From assembly GCA_024635655.1 (NCBI GenBank), contig JAGXIL010000089.1:62001-126000 (forward strand): a stretch of 64,000 bases of DNA, written 5' to 3'. The position numbers and the translations under genes were made by a program. Below, in pieces: positions 18,064-27,154 of the stretch; the stretch's first letter is position 1; each line of letters begins with the position of its first letter. The notes beneath the pieces were generated by a model. It had not been told where the DNA came from and ran no database searches. It saw only the letters and a list, made by a program, of their open reading frames with translations. The DNA is from Gillisia sp. Lineage in GTDB: Bacteria; Bacteroidota; Bacteroidia; Flavobacteriales; Flavobacteriaceae.

Positions 18064-18870
18064 TTAAAGTTTTGAATAGGAAGTAGGTTGGAGCATTGTA
18101 ATATCTATGTGAGAAACATTATTTTGATATTCTTCCATTACACTCATTTCAGCCCAGGCAGGATCTTCCCCAAATGATTTCCAATGTGCATCTCTTGATT
18201 CCTGATTGACAAATCCTGTCATATACATAAGATTTGGCATCTGACTACCGGCAAGAACTTCACCGAAGAAAACAGGATTAAATTTTAGTCTTTCAAAGAT
18301 ATCAATCTCCCCTTCATTGAACATTTTTACTTTATTAGTCAATAAATTTTCAGTTGCTGCTTCATAACTTCTTAGTTCATATACTCTATGGGGAGAATTA
18401 ACAAGATCAGATAATTGTAAACGTGGCATCCCGTCAAAAGAATTTAAAAGAATAGTTTCCATTCTTTCAAAGGGAGGTTTATCATGAGCAGCCTGCAAAT
18501 ATTCATTTCCGTCTTCCAGATATTTTTGGTCTGTTTCAAGTATCTCTTTTATTTCACCAAAATTCTCTAAGGATGAAAAAGGAGTGAGAACATATATTTT
18601 CTTACCATATAAACTGTCTCCTTCTATAGGTTTTAATACTCCTGTTGAATTTATTGCGGCTCTTTCCAGTGCTGGCAGATATGCTTTTTCCAGATAATCA
18701 TCCACCGTGTTTTCCTGCTCTTCTGTGTCTATATGGTAGATCTTAATTTCTATAATATCTTTTTCTGTTAGTTGAGCAAAAGAACTCACGGCCGGGACAA
18801 AGAAAATAATGCACATTAAAAATGTTATTTCCTTCTTCCTTAACTTGAACATTGTAGGGTAATGTTTCAT
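18064..18870 (-). CDS. Secreted NIPSNAP family protein
   Basis: About 268 residues from the ATG at 18870. I prefer this start over the frame's first ATG at 18960 because it places a normal signal peptide (MKHYPTMFKLRKKEITFL...SSFAQ) at the N-terminus. The mature part has two dimeric alpha/beta-barrel-like halves; the second carries RVYELRSYEAA and MYMTGFVNQESRDAHW, typical of NIPSNAP domains, which are small ferredoxin-like folds of unclear biochemical role. It stands alone between rnpB and rsmD. No catalytic residues can be named. The family call is fairly sure, the function unknown. Confidence 0.8.
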   Translation of the reverse strand: MKHYPTMFKLRKKEITFLMCIIFFVPAVSSFAQLTEKDIIEIKIYHIDTEEQENTVDDYLEKAYLPALERAAINSTGVLKPIEGDSLYGKKIYVLTPFSSLENFGEIKEILETDQKYLEDGNEYLQAAHDKPPFERMETILLNSFDGMPRLQLSDLVNSPHRVYELRSYEAATENLLTNKVKMFNEGEIDIFERLKFNPVFFGEVLAGSQMPNLMYMTGFVNQESRDAHWKSFGEDPAWAEMSVMEEYQNNVSHIDITMLQPTSYSKL

Positions 18871-19115
18871 ATATTTTATTTTTAATATTATCAAATTGGG
18901 GAGGATCTTAATAAGGAAGCTCCGGAGATTTATTATTTCTTCATTAGCTTTATAACCCATTCCCTGGCTTCCTGCATTTCTAAAAAAACTGAAAATGTTA
19001 CTTTTGAAAAGGATTGTTCAAAATTGGCCATATTTATAGATGTAGGTTAAGTGCTTACAATTGCAATTCCGGCGAGATACCAGGCACGCTGAAGATCAAT
19101 AGAAAACATCTGCCA

Positions 19116-19661
19116 TTATTCTAAAGTAACTATAAAAAAGCTGAAAACCGAATTCCCGTATTTCCGGGATTCATTGAAATTTGGTAACGAATTAAGTTTG
19201 GTATGTTTGGAATGTTCCAGAACCAAAATTCCGCCTTCATTTAAACAATCATATTCAAATACCAGCTCCACGATCTTTTTAAATTGATCCTCTTCAAAGT
19301 TATATGGCGGATCTGCAAAAATAACATCGGCCTTAACCGATGCTTTTTCTAAATATTTGAATACGTCACTTTTTATAGGAGCGATATCCAGTTCCAGTTC
19401 AAGGGCAGTTTTATTTATGAATTTTATACATTCAATATTGTCGTCAACAGATGTTATTGGACCTGCTCCTCTTGAACCAAATTCGTAGGAAATATTGCCA
19501 GACCCTGCAAATAGATCAAGCACCTTTAAATCGTGAAAATGAAACCTGTTATTCAGGATATTAAACAAGGCTTCCTTGGCCATATCAGTGGTTGGACGTA
19601 CAGGTAATTTATTAGGTGCAGTTATTTTTCTGCCTTTATGCCGGCCTGAAATTATACGCAT
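19116..19661 (-). CDS. rsmD: 16S rRNA (guanine(966)-N(2))-methyltransferase RsmD
   Basis: 181 residues. It opens with MRIISGRHKGRKI and RPTTDMAKEALFNIL, has the SAM-binding VLDLFAGSGNISYEF and the N6/N2-methyltransferase motif FADPPYNF. RsmD methylates guanine 966 of 16S rRNA in the assembled small subunit. The start overlaps the end of the DUF3822 gene by 10 bp, an arrangement often seen in Bacteroidota. Length is normal. Confidence 0.95.
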   Translation of the reverse strand: MRIISGRHKGRKITAPNKLPVRPTTDMAKEALFNILNNRFHFHDLKVLDLFAGSGNISYEFGSRGAGPITSVDDNIECIKFINKTALELELDIAPIKSDVFKYLEKASVKADVIFADPPYNFEEDQFKKIVELVFEYDCLNEGGILVLEHSKHTKLNSLPNFNESRKYGNSVFSFFIVTLE

Positions 19662-20491
19662 GCTAGTGATTTAAGTAAAATATATGCTTCCCTCTGGAAT
19701 TTTGCATCCCCGTTCTCACCCGGTGCAATTTGGAAATTTGGTTCTAAGAATGAAATATTCTCAATGTATTTATACGCAATTTCATAGTATGGAGAATCTT
19801 TATCCATATTCCCCAAGAGAAATAATTCAAAATCAGAAGGATCTAAATTGAGTTGTTCTGCGGTAAATAATAAATAGTAAATAAAATCCTCCCGGGTCTC
19901 GTATTTAAAGGTATTGCTTAAAAGAAGTTTGTTATTCTTAACTACTACCAGATCATAATACCCGTTGAAGTTGTTCAGGTAAGCAGCAGTTTTATTTTCA
20001 TGAGAAAGGTCAAGAACAGCTTCTATTAAAACGGAAACACTGTGTTTGAATTCAAATTCACCGTATTTATCAAAAAAGTAATTTGTAATGTTGGTATAGG
20101 GAATATAAACATTTACGAGCTCCTCTTTTTCAAGAACATCATGGGCTACAATGTCTGTTTTAAGGATTTTGGTATTAAATTTCAGGTAATTGGACGCTTC
20201 TTCTTCAATAAAGTATTCTTTGGGGACGAGGTTATACAGTTCATTTGAAAACAAAACAATGACTTCATCTTTTGGTTCCTGAAGCTGTTTTTCTATTTTA
20301 TAAAGTTCCTCGATCTGTTCCTGGATCTTTACAGGGTTATATTCTTTAGAAAAATCAACAGTTTTGTACCACACAACCTCCGAATTTTCAGAATTTACGG
20401 TACAAAAAGAAAGTCCATTCAGGCGAACCTGAATGGACAACTTGATATTTTGAGTATTGTGAGCTTTAATTATTTTCGGTTGGAGTGTCAT
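19652..20491 (-). CDS. DUF3822 family protein
   Basis: 279 residues without signal peptide or membrane segments. Sequence such as LSIQVRLNGLSFCTVN at the N-terminus and the alternating acidic/hydrophobic pattern match DUF3822, a Bacteroidota family with an actin/ASKHA-like appearance that is nearly always next to rsmD. Its function is not established. It overlaps rsmD by 10 bp at the 3' end and the upstream gene by 26 bp at the 5' end, so all three must be made from one message. Confidence 0.85.
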   Translation of the reverse strand: MTLQPKIIKAHNTQNIKLSIQVRLNGLSFCTVNSENSEVVWYKTVDFSKEYNPVKIQEQIEELYKIEKQLQEPKDEVIVLFSNELYNLVPKEYFIEEEASNYLKFNTKILKTDIVAHDVLEKEELVNVYIPYTNITNYFFDKYGEFEFKHSVSVLIEAVLDLSHENKTAAYLNNFNGYYDLVVVKNNKLLLSNTFKYETREDFIYYLLFTAEQLNLDPSDFELFLLGNMDKDSPYYEIAYKYIENISFLEPNFQIAPGENGDAKFQREAYILLKSLACV

Positions 20492-21122
20492 AAATTTGTG
20501 GCCAATTTCCTTTGGTGGTAACCTCTTCCATAGAACCTACACTAATATATGGTCCATTTACTCCATCAACAGATACTACCTGTTTCTCCTGCATTACAAG
20601 ATCGGGATCCTGATCGTGAAGTAAAACTTTTTTGTCTACTTTGGCTTCGAATACGGGTAGACGGCTGTCTCGCTTCATCACAAAACCTGCATCCATTTCA
20701 AAATTGGCATCTACACCATTTACCGGCACCTTCATCAATTGCTTGTGCCTGTCATCTTTAAATAACGAATCTCTAACAGGTGTATAACCAAGAGTATCTA
20801 CCAGTACAATATCCATATACTGGTCTACGCCATAAGCTTTCTGATATTCAACATCCAGAACCGTGGTATCTCTTCTTTGCACTCTTACGAACTCTGCTGT
20901 GTCAATAAAACGTATCAATGCATCAAAATCTTTGGCATAATTTCCCGTTACTTCCTGATAAGCTTCCTGGGCATCCCGAATATCTTTTAAACGGTCAACC
21001 ACCTTAGCGTATCTTTTTTCCTTAAGGTTTTCAAATTTTACAGGCCCGTAGATCGCGTTGAATACGAGATATCCTAAAAAGATTATTACAACCCACAGGA
21101 CTAATTGAATTACAAGTTTCAT
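20466..21122 (-). CDS. Conserved membrane-anchored protein of unknown function
   Basis: 218 residues: one N-terminal transmembrane segment (VIQLVLWVVIIFLGYLVFNAIYG cut short: residues 4-24), then a soluble domain with a pilin-like helix (KRYAKVVDRLKDIRDAQEAY, about 36-55) and a beta-rich remainder. The helix followed by VTGNYAKDFDALIRFID resembles the start of type II pseudopilin-like Bacteroidota proteins, but there is no prepilin peptidase site. It probably faces the periplasm. First gene of the DUF3822-rsmD operon, with a perfect -7 element 35 bp upstream. I do not recognise a named family. Confidence 0.75.
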   Translation of the reverse strand: MKLVIQLVLWVVIIFLGYLVFNAIYGPVKFENLKEKRYAKVVDRLKDIRDAQEAYQEVTGNYAKDFDALIRFIDTAEFVRVQRRDTTVLDVEYQKAYGVDQYMDIVLVDTLGYTPVRDSLFKDDRHKQLMKVPVNGVDANFEMDAGFVMKRDSRLPVFEAKVDKKVLLHDQDPDLVMQEKQVVSVDGVNGPYISVGSMEEVTTKGNWPQIYDTPTENN

Positions 21123-21156
21123 GCTTTATAAAGTTTAGAATAATTAGAGTTCATCG

Positions 21157-21164
21157 CAAATCTA
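21157..21164 (-). promoter_or_regulatory. -7 element for the membrane protein-DUF3822-rsmD operon
   Basis: TAGATTTG on the minus strand (plus CAAATCTA) is a perfect TAnnTTTG, 35 bp before the first ATG. It is back to back with the plus-strand element at 21211. Confidence 0.5.
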
Positions 21165-21210
21165 CAATTTTTTTTTATTCGTAAAAGTTTCTGCCGTTAA
21201 ATTACGTTCT

Positions 21211-21218
21211 TATCTTTG
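21211..21218 (+). promoter_or_regulatory. -7 element for the helicase-kdsB operon
   Basis: TATCTTTG is a perfect TAnnTTTG. Its last bases contain the TTG that opens the longest frame, so that TTG cannot be the start. The predicted transcription start falls only some 6-15 nt before the ATGs at 21231 and 21237. Confidence 0.55.
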
Positions 21219-21230
21219 AGAATTGCAAGA

Positions 21231-22673
21231 ATGCCTATGGAAACCTTAACAGCTAATCAATTTTATAAATTATTAATTAAAGATCTGGGCTTTGCTGCAA
21301 AAATTAAACAAGACATCGCTTTACAACAACTTTCTGCCTTTGTAGTCAACCCCGGGGCTAACTCTTTATTTTTGCTCAAAGGCTATGCCGGAACGGGAAA
21401 AACTACAATTATTTCTTCTATGGTAAAGAATTTATGGAAGATAAGACGTAGCGGCATATTACTGGCTCCAACGGGACGGGCAGCAAAAGTCATTTCCCTC
21501 TACTCCGGGCAGGAAGCCCAGACTATTCATAAAAAGATATATTTCCCTAAAAAAACGGGTGGGGCAGGAGTGCAATTTGTTTTACAACCCAATAAACATA
21601 AAAACGCCATTTTTATAGTAGATGAAGCTTCTATGATCCCCGATGAAAATCAGGATTCGAAGTTATTTGAAAACCAGGGATTGCTTGCAGATCTTATTGA
21701 TTACGTCTATAATGGTAATAACTGTTCTTTGATATTAATAGGGGATACTGCACAGCTGCCACCGGTGAAGCTGGATATGAGCCCGGCCCTGGAAGAGAAG
21801 AAGTTACAGGATCATTATGAAAAGGAGGTAGTTCATATTGAACTGGATGAAGTAGTGCGTCAAAGCGAAGAAAGCGATATTCTGCTGAATGCTACGATGA
21901 TAAGAGAAGCTTTAGCCGAAGAATTTTATGATTACTTCAAATTTAAAATTACCGGTAAAGCTGATGTAGTGAGGTTAATTGACGGGCAGGAAATCCTTGA
22001 TGCCATTCAAGATTCTTACGATCATCTTGGCCACGAAGACACAACAATTATTGTGCGTTCCAACAAACGTGCAAACCAGTACAACCAGCAAATAAGGTCC
22101 AGGATCTTATTTCAGGAAGAAGAAATTTCATCAGGAGATTATCTTATGGTGGTAAAAAATAATTATTTCTGGATCAAACCCAGTTCTGAAGCCGGATTTA
22201 TTGCCAATGGAGATATAGTAAAGGTGCTGGAAATCCAGGATATTAAAGAATTATATGGATTTAGGTTTGCTGAAGTAAATGTGCAAATGGTAGATTATCC
22301 TAAGATGAAACCCTTTGATACGGTGGTAATCCTGGATACCCTGGAAAGCAATTCTCCGTCTTTAACCTATGAGCAGTCCAACAGCCTATATCAGGAAGTG
22401 ATGAGGGATTATGAGGACGAAACAAGTAAATACAAAAAATTCCTGAAGGTGAAAGGCAACAAATTCTTTAACGCGCTCCAGATCAAATTTTCATACGCCA
22501 TGACCTGTCACAAATCGCAGGGCGGGCAATGGAATACGGTTTTTATTGAGCAGCCTTATTTACCAAATGGAGTTGATAAAGATTATATGCGCTGGCTCTA
22601 TACTGCCGTCACAAGGGCGCAGGAAAAATTGTACCTGATAGGATTTAAAAATGATTTTTTTTCTGAAGATTAA
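21231..22673 (+). CDS. RecD-like ATP-dependent DNA helicase
   Basis: About 480 residues of superfamily 1B helicase. Visible are the Walker A loop GYAGTGKTT, the [10 protein letters not shown] motif, Walker B with VDEASMI, a [11 protein letters not shown] motif III, and the C-terminal [13 protein letters not shown] and [15 protein letters not shown] motifs V/VI. It resembles the compact RecD2/Pif1-like helicases of Bacteroidota and lacks the long N-terminal extension of Bacillus RecD2. I place the start at the ATG at 21231 (21237 is equally possible) because the longer frame begins with a TTG lying inside the promoter. kdsB follows 29 bp downstream. Confidence 0.88.
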   Translation: MPMETLTANQFYKLLIKDLGFAAKIKQDIALQQLSAFVVNPGANSLFLLKGYAGTGKTTIISSMVKNLWKIRRSGILLAPTGRAAKVISLYSGQEAQTIHKKIYFPKKTGGAGVQFVLQPNKHKNAIFIVDEASMIPDENQDSKLFENQGLLADLIDYVYNGNNCSLILIGDTAQLPPVKLDMSPALEEKKLQDHYEKEVVHIELDEVVRQSEESDILLNATMIREALAEEFYDYFKFKITGKADVVRLIDGQEILDAIQDSYDHLGHEDTTIIVRSNKRANQYNQQIRSRILFQEEEISSGDYLMVVKNNYFWIKPSSEAGFIANGDIVKVLEIQDIKELYGFRFAEVNVQMVDYPKMKPFDTVVILDTLESNSPSLTYEQSNSLYQEVMRDYEDETSKYKKFLKVKGNKFFNALQIKFSYAMTCHKSQGGQWNTVFIEQPYLPNGVDKDYMRWLYTAVTRAQEKLYLIGFKNDFFSED

Positions 22674-22702
22674 CCATTTCAATTAAACCAGTACTTTATT
22701 CT

Positions 22703-23446
22703 ATGGCCAATACTTTACCACTTAAGATCATCGCCATGATCCCTGCAAGATATGAGGCAAGCCGTTTCCCCGGAAAATTAATGCAGGACCTCAATGGTAA
22801 AACGGTAATTCGCCGCACCTATGAAGCCGCTGTTGCTACAGGATTGTTCGATAAGGTTTATGTGGTAACAGACAGTGATGTGATTTCCGAAGAAATCGAA
22901 GATTTTGGAGGTATTGCCATAAAGAGCAAAAAAGAGCACGAATGCGGCAGTGACAGGATAGCTGAGGCAGTAGAGCATATGGATGTCGATATTGTGGTAA
23001 ACGTACAAGGTGATGAGCCTCTTATTGACAGAGACAGCCTGGCTAAACTCCTGCAGGTATTTCAAAACGACAAAGAGGGCAAAATAGATCTGGCTTCGCT
23101 AAAAACTGCAATGCACGATGCCGAAGAAATTACCAATCCCAATAACGTAAAGGTGATCACCAATAAAGATAATCTGGCCTTGTATTTCTCAAGGTTTCCC
23201 GTGCCTTATCCCCGCGACCCAAATTCCGGGGTAACATATTTCAAGCATATTGGAGTTTACGCCTTCAGAAAACAGGCATTAATGGACTTTCATAAATTAC
23301 CCATGCTTAAACTTGAAGCCACAGAGAAAATAGAAGCCATAAGATACCTGGAATACGGAAAAAATATTATGATGGTAGAAACAGATTTCAGGGGAATTGG
23401 CATTGATACTCCTGAAGATCTTGAAAAGGCCAGGAAGTTTTTTTAA
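22703..23446 (+). CDS. kdsB: 3-deoxy-manno-octulosonate cytidylyltransferase
   Basis: 247 residues. KdsB joins CTP and Kdo to make CMP-Kdo for the inner core of lipopolysaccharide. Signature segments are [15 protein letters not shown] near the N-terminus, [25 protein letters not shown] in the middle and the C-terminal [13 protein letters not shown]. The internal ATG just before IPARYE could also start the protein, but the first ATG adds only eleven residues. It is probably co-transcribed with the helicase; kdsC of the same pathway is near 42.5 kb. Confidence 0.95.
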   Translation: MANTLPLKIIAMIPARYEASRFPGKLMQDLNGKTVIRRTYEAAVATGLFDKVYVVTDSDVISEEIEDFGGIAIKSKKEHECGSDRIAEAVEHMDVDIVVNVQGDEPLIDRDSLAKLLQVFQNDKEGKIDLASLKTAMHDAEEITNPNNVKVITNKDNLALYFSRFPVPYPRDPNSGVTYFKHIGVYAFRKQALMDFHKLPMLKLEATEKIEAIRYLEYGKNIMMVETDFRGIGIDTPEDLEKARKFF

Positions 23447-23511
23447 AAAATAGATCCGGCTGAAATCGTCCAAATTTCGATAAAAATGAACTTATATACT
23501 CAATGACAAGA

Positions 23512-24816
23512 TTAGCCTGAGAGGGCCTCTTTGTAAACCCGTAACACCCGCTCCCTGGCTTCTTTGTGATCCACCATTTGTTCAGGATAGGCATCGGTGC
23601 CATAATCTTTGATCCATTTTTTAATATACGCTTCGTCTTTATCGTAATCCTTAATCTGGGTAGTAGGATTAAAGATCCGGAAGTATGGGGCGGCATCAAC
23701 TCCGCTTCCGGCAGCCCATTGCCAGTTGCCCACATTGGAAGCCATTTCATAGTCCAGGAGTTTTTCAGCAAAATAAGCTTCTCCCCAACGCCAGTCTATA
23801 AGGAGGTGCTTGCAAAGAAAACTAGCTACCAGCATGCGCACCCGGTTGTGCATAAAGCCAGATTCATTCATTTGCCGCATACCTGCGTCTACAAAGGGAT
23901 ATCCGGTCTTACCTGCTTTCCACAGTTCAAATTCAGCTTCATTATTGCGCCACTCAATACGGTCGTATTTCCTTTTAAAGGCTTCAGTTACTGTTTGGGG
24001 GTAATGGTGAAGGATCTGCATAAAAAATTCCCTCCAGATCAATTCCTGCCAAAAGACTTCATTCTTTTCAGCAACAGCTTTTTCTACCACCTTCCTTATG
24101 CTTACGGTTCCAAAACGCAAATGAGCCCCTATCCTGGAGGTTGCATCCCTGGCCGGGTAATTTCTATTTGCTTCGTATTTTTGGATCAGGGTAGAGGAAA
24201 GCGTGAAACCAGGTACTTTAAGGGAAGAAACTTCAAATCCTATATCTTCCAGATCAAGATAGGGCAGGTCTTTATTCCTTATAAGCTTACCCAGTTGGGT
24301 TTCGGTTTTATTGATCTTAAGGGGAGTATCTTTAAATAGATCTTTCCATACTTTCATATACGGCGTGTAAACCACATAGGGATCCCCATTACCTTTTACA
24401 ACTTCGCTCTTTTCAAAGATCACCTGGTCCTTATAAGTTTCAAATTCAATATTTTTTGATTCTAACAGGGATTGAATTTCCGCATCCCGCTCTTTAGCAT
24501 AAGGTTCATAATCCCGGTTGGTGTATACCTTCTGAATAACATATTGATTGGTTAGTGCTTCAAATACTTCGGAAGGTTTTCCGTGGTAGATGGCAAGAGA
24601 ACTTCCTTTTTTCAGCAATTGCTCCCGGATGTTCTGAAGGTTTTCGTGAATAAAAGTAACCCGGGCATCATTTTTTTTAAGTTTATCCAGGATCTCTGTG
24701 TCAAAAATAAAAATGGCCAAAACCGGAAGATCACCCGCCAAAGCTTCAGATAGGCCGGTGTTGTCATCTAACCGTAGGTCTCTTCTAAACCAGAATACAT
24801 TTACTCTTTCCTTCAT
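23512..24816 (-). CDS. Cryptochrome/deoxyribodipyrimidine photolyase family protein
   Basis: 434 residues. The N-terminal photolyase domain begins VFWFRRDLRLDDNTGL. The FAD-binding C-terminal half shows RIGAHLRFGTVS, WQELIWREFFMQIL, GYPFVDAGMRQMNESG, HNRVRMLVASFL and NWQWAAGSG, the standard class I pattern. It uses blue light to split cyclobutane pyrimidine dimers or acts as a light sensor. The ATG overlaps the SDR stop by one base (TAATG). Photolyase, SDR and SRPBCC genes form one minus-strand operon. Confidence 0.95.
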   Translation of the reverse strand: MKERVNVFWFRRDLRLDDNTGLSEALAGDLPVLAIFIFDTEILDKLKKNDARVTFIHENLQNIREQLLKKGSSLAIYHGKPSEVFEALTNQYVIQKVYTNRDYEPYAKERDAEIQSLLESKNIEFETYKDQVIFEKSEVVKGNGDPYVVYTPYMKVWKDLFKDTPLKINKTETQLGKLIRNKDLPYLDLEDIGFEVSSLKVPGFTLSSTLIQKYEANRNYPARDATSRIGAHLRFGTVSIRKVVEKAVAEKNEVFWQELIWREFFMQILHHYPQTVTEAFKRKYDRIEWRNNEAEFELWKAGKTGYPFVDAGMRQMNESGFMHNRVRMLVASFLCKHLLIDWRWGEAYFAEKLLDYEMASNVGNWQWAAGSGVDAAPYFRIFNPTTQIKDYDKDEAYIKKWIKDYGTDAYPEQMVDHKEARERVLRVYKEALSG

Positions 24817-25514
24817 TAATTCAAATTTATGGTAGACAGGCCGCCATCCATTCCCAGCACCTGGCCGGTCATCCAGTTGCTTTTTTCTGAAAGTAGAAAT
24901 TCAACAACATTAGCAATATCTTTTGCTTCTCCCACCCTTTTTAAGGGGTGGCGGTCTTCCATTTTTTTCTTTTTTTCCTCACTTGAAAGCAATTTTTCTG
25001 CCAGCGGTGTATTTGTTAAGGAAGGGGCTATAACATTCACCCGAAAAGACGGAGCGTATTCTGCAGCCAGGGCTTTGGAAAAACCTTCTATGGCTCCTTT
25101 CGCCGCGGATACGCTGGTATGAAAAGGCATTCCCACTTTTACAGCCACAGTGCTGAAAAATACCAAACTAGCCTGTTCTGATGCTTTTAAACGCGGCAAC
25201 AGGTCCTGAACTACCTTGACCAACGACATGAAATTTAGTTGCATCTCTTCCTGAAAAGCCTCCGGCTTCAGCATTTTAAAAGGTTTCAAATTAATACTTC
25301 CCGGATAATAAACCAAACCGTCAAGAATTTCGGGAAGATCGAGATCGGTAATATTGTCCTTGGTAGCATCAAATTTAAAATGTTCCACGTCCAGCTCTCC
25401 CAGATCTTCTGAAGTTCTTGAAGCAATGATCAGCCTGTGGTGTGGGGCGATAAGTTTTGCGGCTTCAAAACCTATTCCATGAGAGCCTCCTATAAACAGT
25501 ATGTTTTTTTTCAT
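24816..25514 (-). CDS. SDR family NAD(P)-binding protein linked to photolyase
   Basis: 232 residues with the Rossmann nucleotide loop GGSHGIGFEAAK and the late family segment GQVLGMDGG. The region that normally carries the catalytic YxxxK reads VSAAKG: the lysine is kept but the tyrosine position holds valine, so normal SDR chemistry is unlikely or altered. A serine (FFSTVAV) precedes it at the usual place. It is coupled to the photolyase by a 1-bp overlap and lies 13 bp after the SRPBCC gene. The substrate is unknown. Confidence 0.9.
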   Translation of the reverse strand: MKKNILFIGGSHGIGFEAAKLIAPHHRLIIASRTSEDLGELDVEHFKFDATKDNITDLDLPEILDGLVYYPGSINLKPFKMLKPEAFQEEMQLNFMSLVKVVQDLLPRLKASEQASLVFFSTVAVKVGMPFHTSVSAAKGAIEGFSKALAAEYAPSFRVNVIAPSLTNTPLAEKLLSSEEKKKKMEDRHPLKRVGEAKDIANVVEFLLSEKSNWMTGQVLGMDGGLSTINLN

Positions 25515-25527
25515 TACAATTAAAATC

Positions 25528-26037
25528 TTAGTTTAAAATATCTTCTTCTAACTTACCACTTTTAACTTCGGCTGAGGAATATTCCCCAAAAATGGCGAGT
25601 AATTTTGTTCTTCGGTGAGTAAAGATCTCCTTAAGTTTTGGAGCCACCAGAAAAGGCTGCACAAGTTCTCCCAAAAACCCAAAAGGAAGTTTGTAATCTA
25701 CAATATCTTCCATTTCAACACCTCCTTCAATAGGGGTTATAAAATGTTTGTGATGCCATAAGGCATAAGGGCCAAACCGCTGTTCATCAACAAAATATTC
25801 TTTTTCTTTAACGTGAGTTATTTCGGTGACCCATTTTGTCTTAATTCCGGCAATGGGGGTAACTATATATTGTATAAGCTGGCCGGGAAACATAGGCCGG
25901 TCTGCTCCCGATATAATATTGAATCCCATATATTCCGGAGTAATGGTCTTTAAATTTTTGGGATCTGAAAGAAAGTCCCAGGCTTCATCTACAGAAATGG
26001 GTAATTTTTGTTTGGTATGCAGGGTATATATTTTCAT
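25528..26037 (-). CDS. SRPBCC (START-like) family protein
   Basis: 169 residues. The opening LHTKQKLPISVDEAWDFLSD followed by PKNLKTITPEYMGF is typical of the SRPBCC/polyketide-cyclase-like fold, a hydrophobic-pocket ligand binder. No catalytic residues can be assigned. It is the first gene of the SDR-photolyase operon and is divergent from the DUF2911 gene across a 140-bp AT-rich spacer. Such proteins often accompany photolyases in Bacteroidota, but the ligand is not known. Confidence 0.88.
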   Translation of the reverse strand: MKIYTLHTKQKLPISVDEAWDFLSDPKNLKTITPEYMGFNIISGADRPMFPGQLIQYIVTPIAGIKTKWVTEITHVKEKEYFVDEQRFGPYALWHHKHFITPIEGGVEMEDIVDYKLPFGFLGELVQPFLVAPKLKEIFTHRRTKLLAIFGEYSSAEVKSGKLEEDILN

Positions 26038-26152
26038 AATGCAATTTTGATTATGTAAAATTAAGCATATTAATGTTTAATGGAAAAAATAATAAGTTAA
26101 ACAAAATTTATTTTATTTTACTGAAATAATAATGCTGAAACCTTCTATTATG

Positions 26153-26160
26153 TATCTTTG
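26153..26160 (+). promoter_or_regulatory. -7 element for the DUF2911 gene
   Basis: TATCTTTG is a perfect TAnnTTTG 20 bp before the ATG at 26181. The TTG inside it opens the longest frame and should not be taken as the start. Confidence 0.55.
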
Positions 26161-26180
26161 AGAAAACTAATAGCAATTTA

Positions 26181-27030
26181 TATGAAGAAATTAATCTTAT
26201 TTTTAAGTATCGGAATGTTTATATTTGGAGCAACTGCCCAAATACAGGCACCACAGCCAAGCCCTTTAACAAAGGTTGAGCAAAAGGTGGGACTTACCGA
26301 TGTTACCCTGGAATATTCCCGGCCCGGAATGAAAGATCGTGAGATCTTTGGTGGCCTGGTTCCCTATGGTGAAGTTTGGCGCACCGGCGCAAATGAGAAC
26401 ACAAAGATCACCTTTAGTGACGATGTGGAAATAGGAGGTAAGCCTCTCAAAAAAGGTACCTATGCTCTTTATACCAAACCGGGTGAAAAATCGTGGGAAG
26501 TGATGTTCTATACAGATACCAATAATTGGGGAAATCCGGAAGAGTGGGATGAAAGTAAGGTTGCTTTAACAACTACTGCAGAAGTAACGGAATTACCATT
26601 TGAAATGGAAACTTTTACTATTTTCCTGGATGATCTTCAAAATGACGGGGCGGTGCTTAATATTGTTTGGGCAAATACCGCTGCAACTCTACCTTTTAAC
26701 GTTCCTACAGATACCAAGACTATGGCAAGTATCGTAAAAGTAATGAACGGGCCTACAGCCAACGATTACTTTGCTGCGGGTACTTATTACCACGAATCCG
26801 GAAAGGACAATAAAAAAGCTTTGGAATGGGTTAACAAGGCCATGGAGATGCAGGAAGGTGATGATGCTTTCTGGATGTTACGCAGAAAAGCTTTGATAGA
26901 ATCAGACCTGGGGATGAAGGCAGAAGCGATTGCTACTGCAAAACGTTCTCTAGCGGCTGCTGAAAAAGCCAACAATGCCGATTATGTAAAAATGAATCAG
27001 GATTCTCTAAAAGAATGGGAAGCCAATTAA
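26181..27030 (+). CDS. Secreted DUF2911 domain protein with TPR-like tail
   Basis: 283 residues from the ATG at 26181, chosen because it puts the signal peptide MKKLILFLSIGMFIFGATAQ at the N-terminus and the upstream TTG lies in the promoter. The body (about 30-185) is DUF2911: SPLTKVEQKVGLTDVTLEYS, YGEVWRTGANENT and KKGTYALYTKPGE. The last about 90 residues form TPR-like helices (NDYFAAGTYYHESGKDNKKA). The protein is expected in the periplasm or exported; its role is unknown. It is a single-gene unit with a strong terminator. Confidence 0.88.
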
Positions 27031-27049
27031 TTTCCCTCCTTTTATAAAT

Positions 27050-27078
27050 AAAAAATGCGGCCACCGGCCGCATTTTTT
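27050..27078. terminator. Bidirectional intrinsic terminator
   Basis: A perfect 13-bp inverted repeat (AAAAAATGCGGCC, loop ACC, GGCCGCATTTTTT) directly after the DUF2911 gene, with the convergent ATP-grasp gene beyond. Confidence 0.9.
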
Positions 27079-27154
27079 CTTAGATTTTCTTACTGCTTTA
27101 TTTATACACCCCAATGCATTGCTCTCATTTTATTAGAGGCTATAAAATTATAAT

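Noticed and set aside
18871-18960. ATG at 18960 as start of the NIPSNAP protein
   Set aside because: It would place 30 extra residues before a clear signal peptide.
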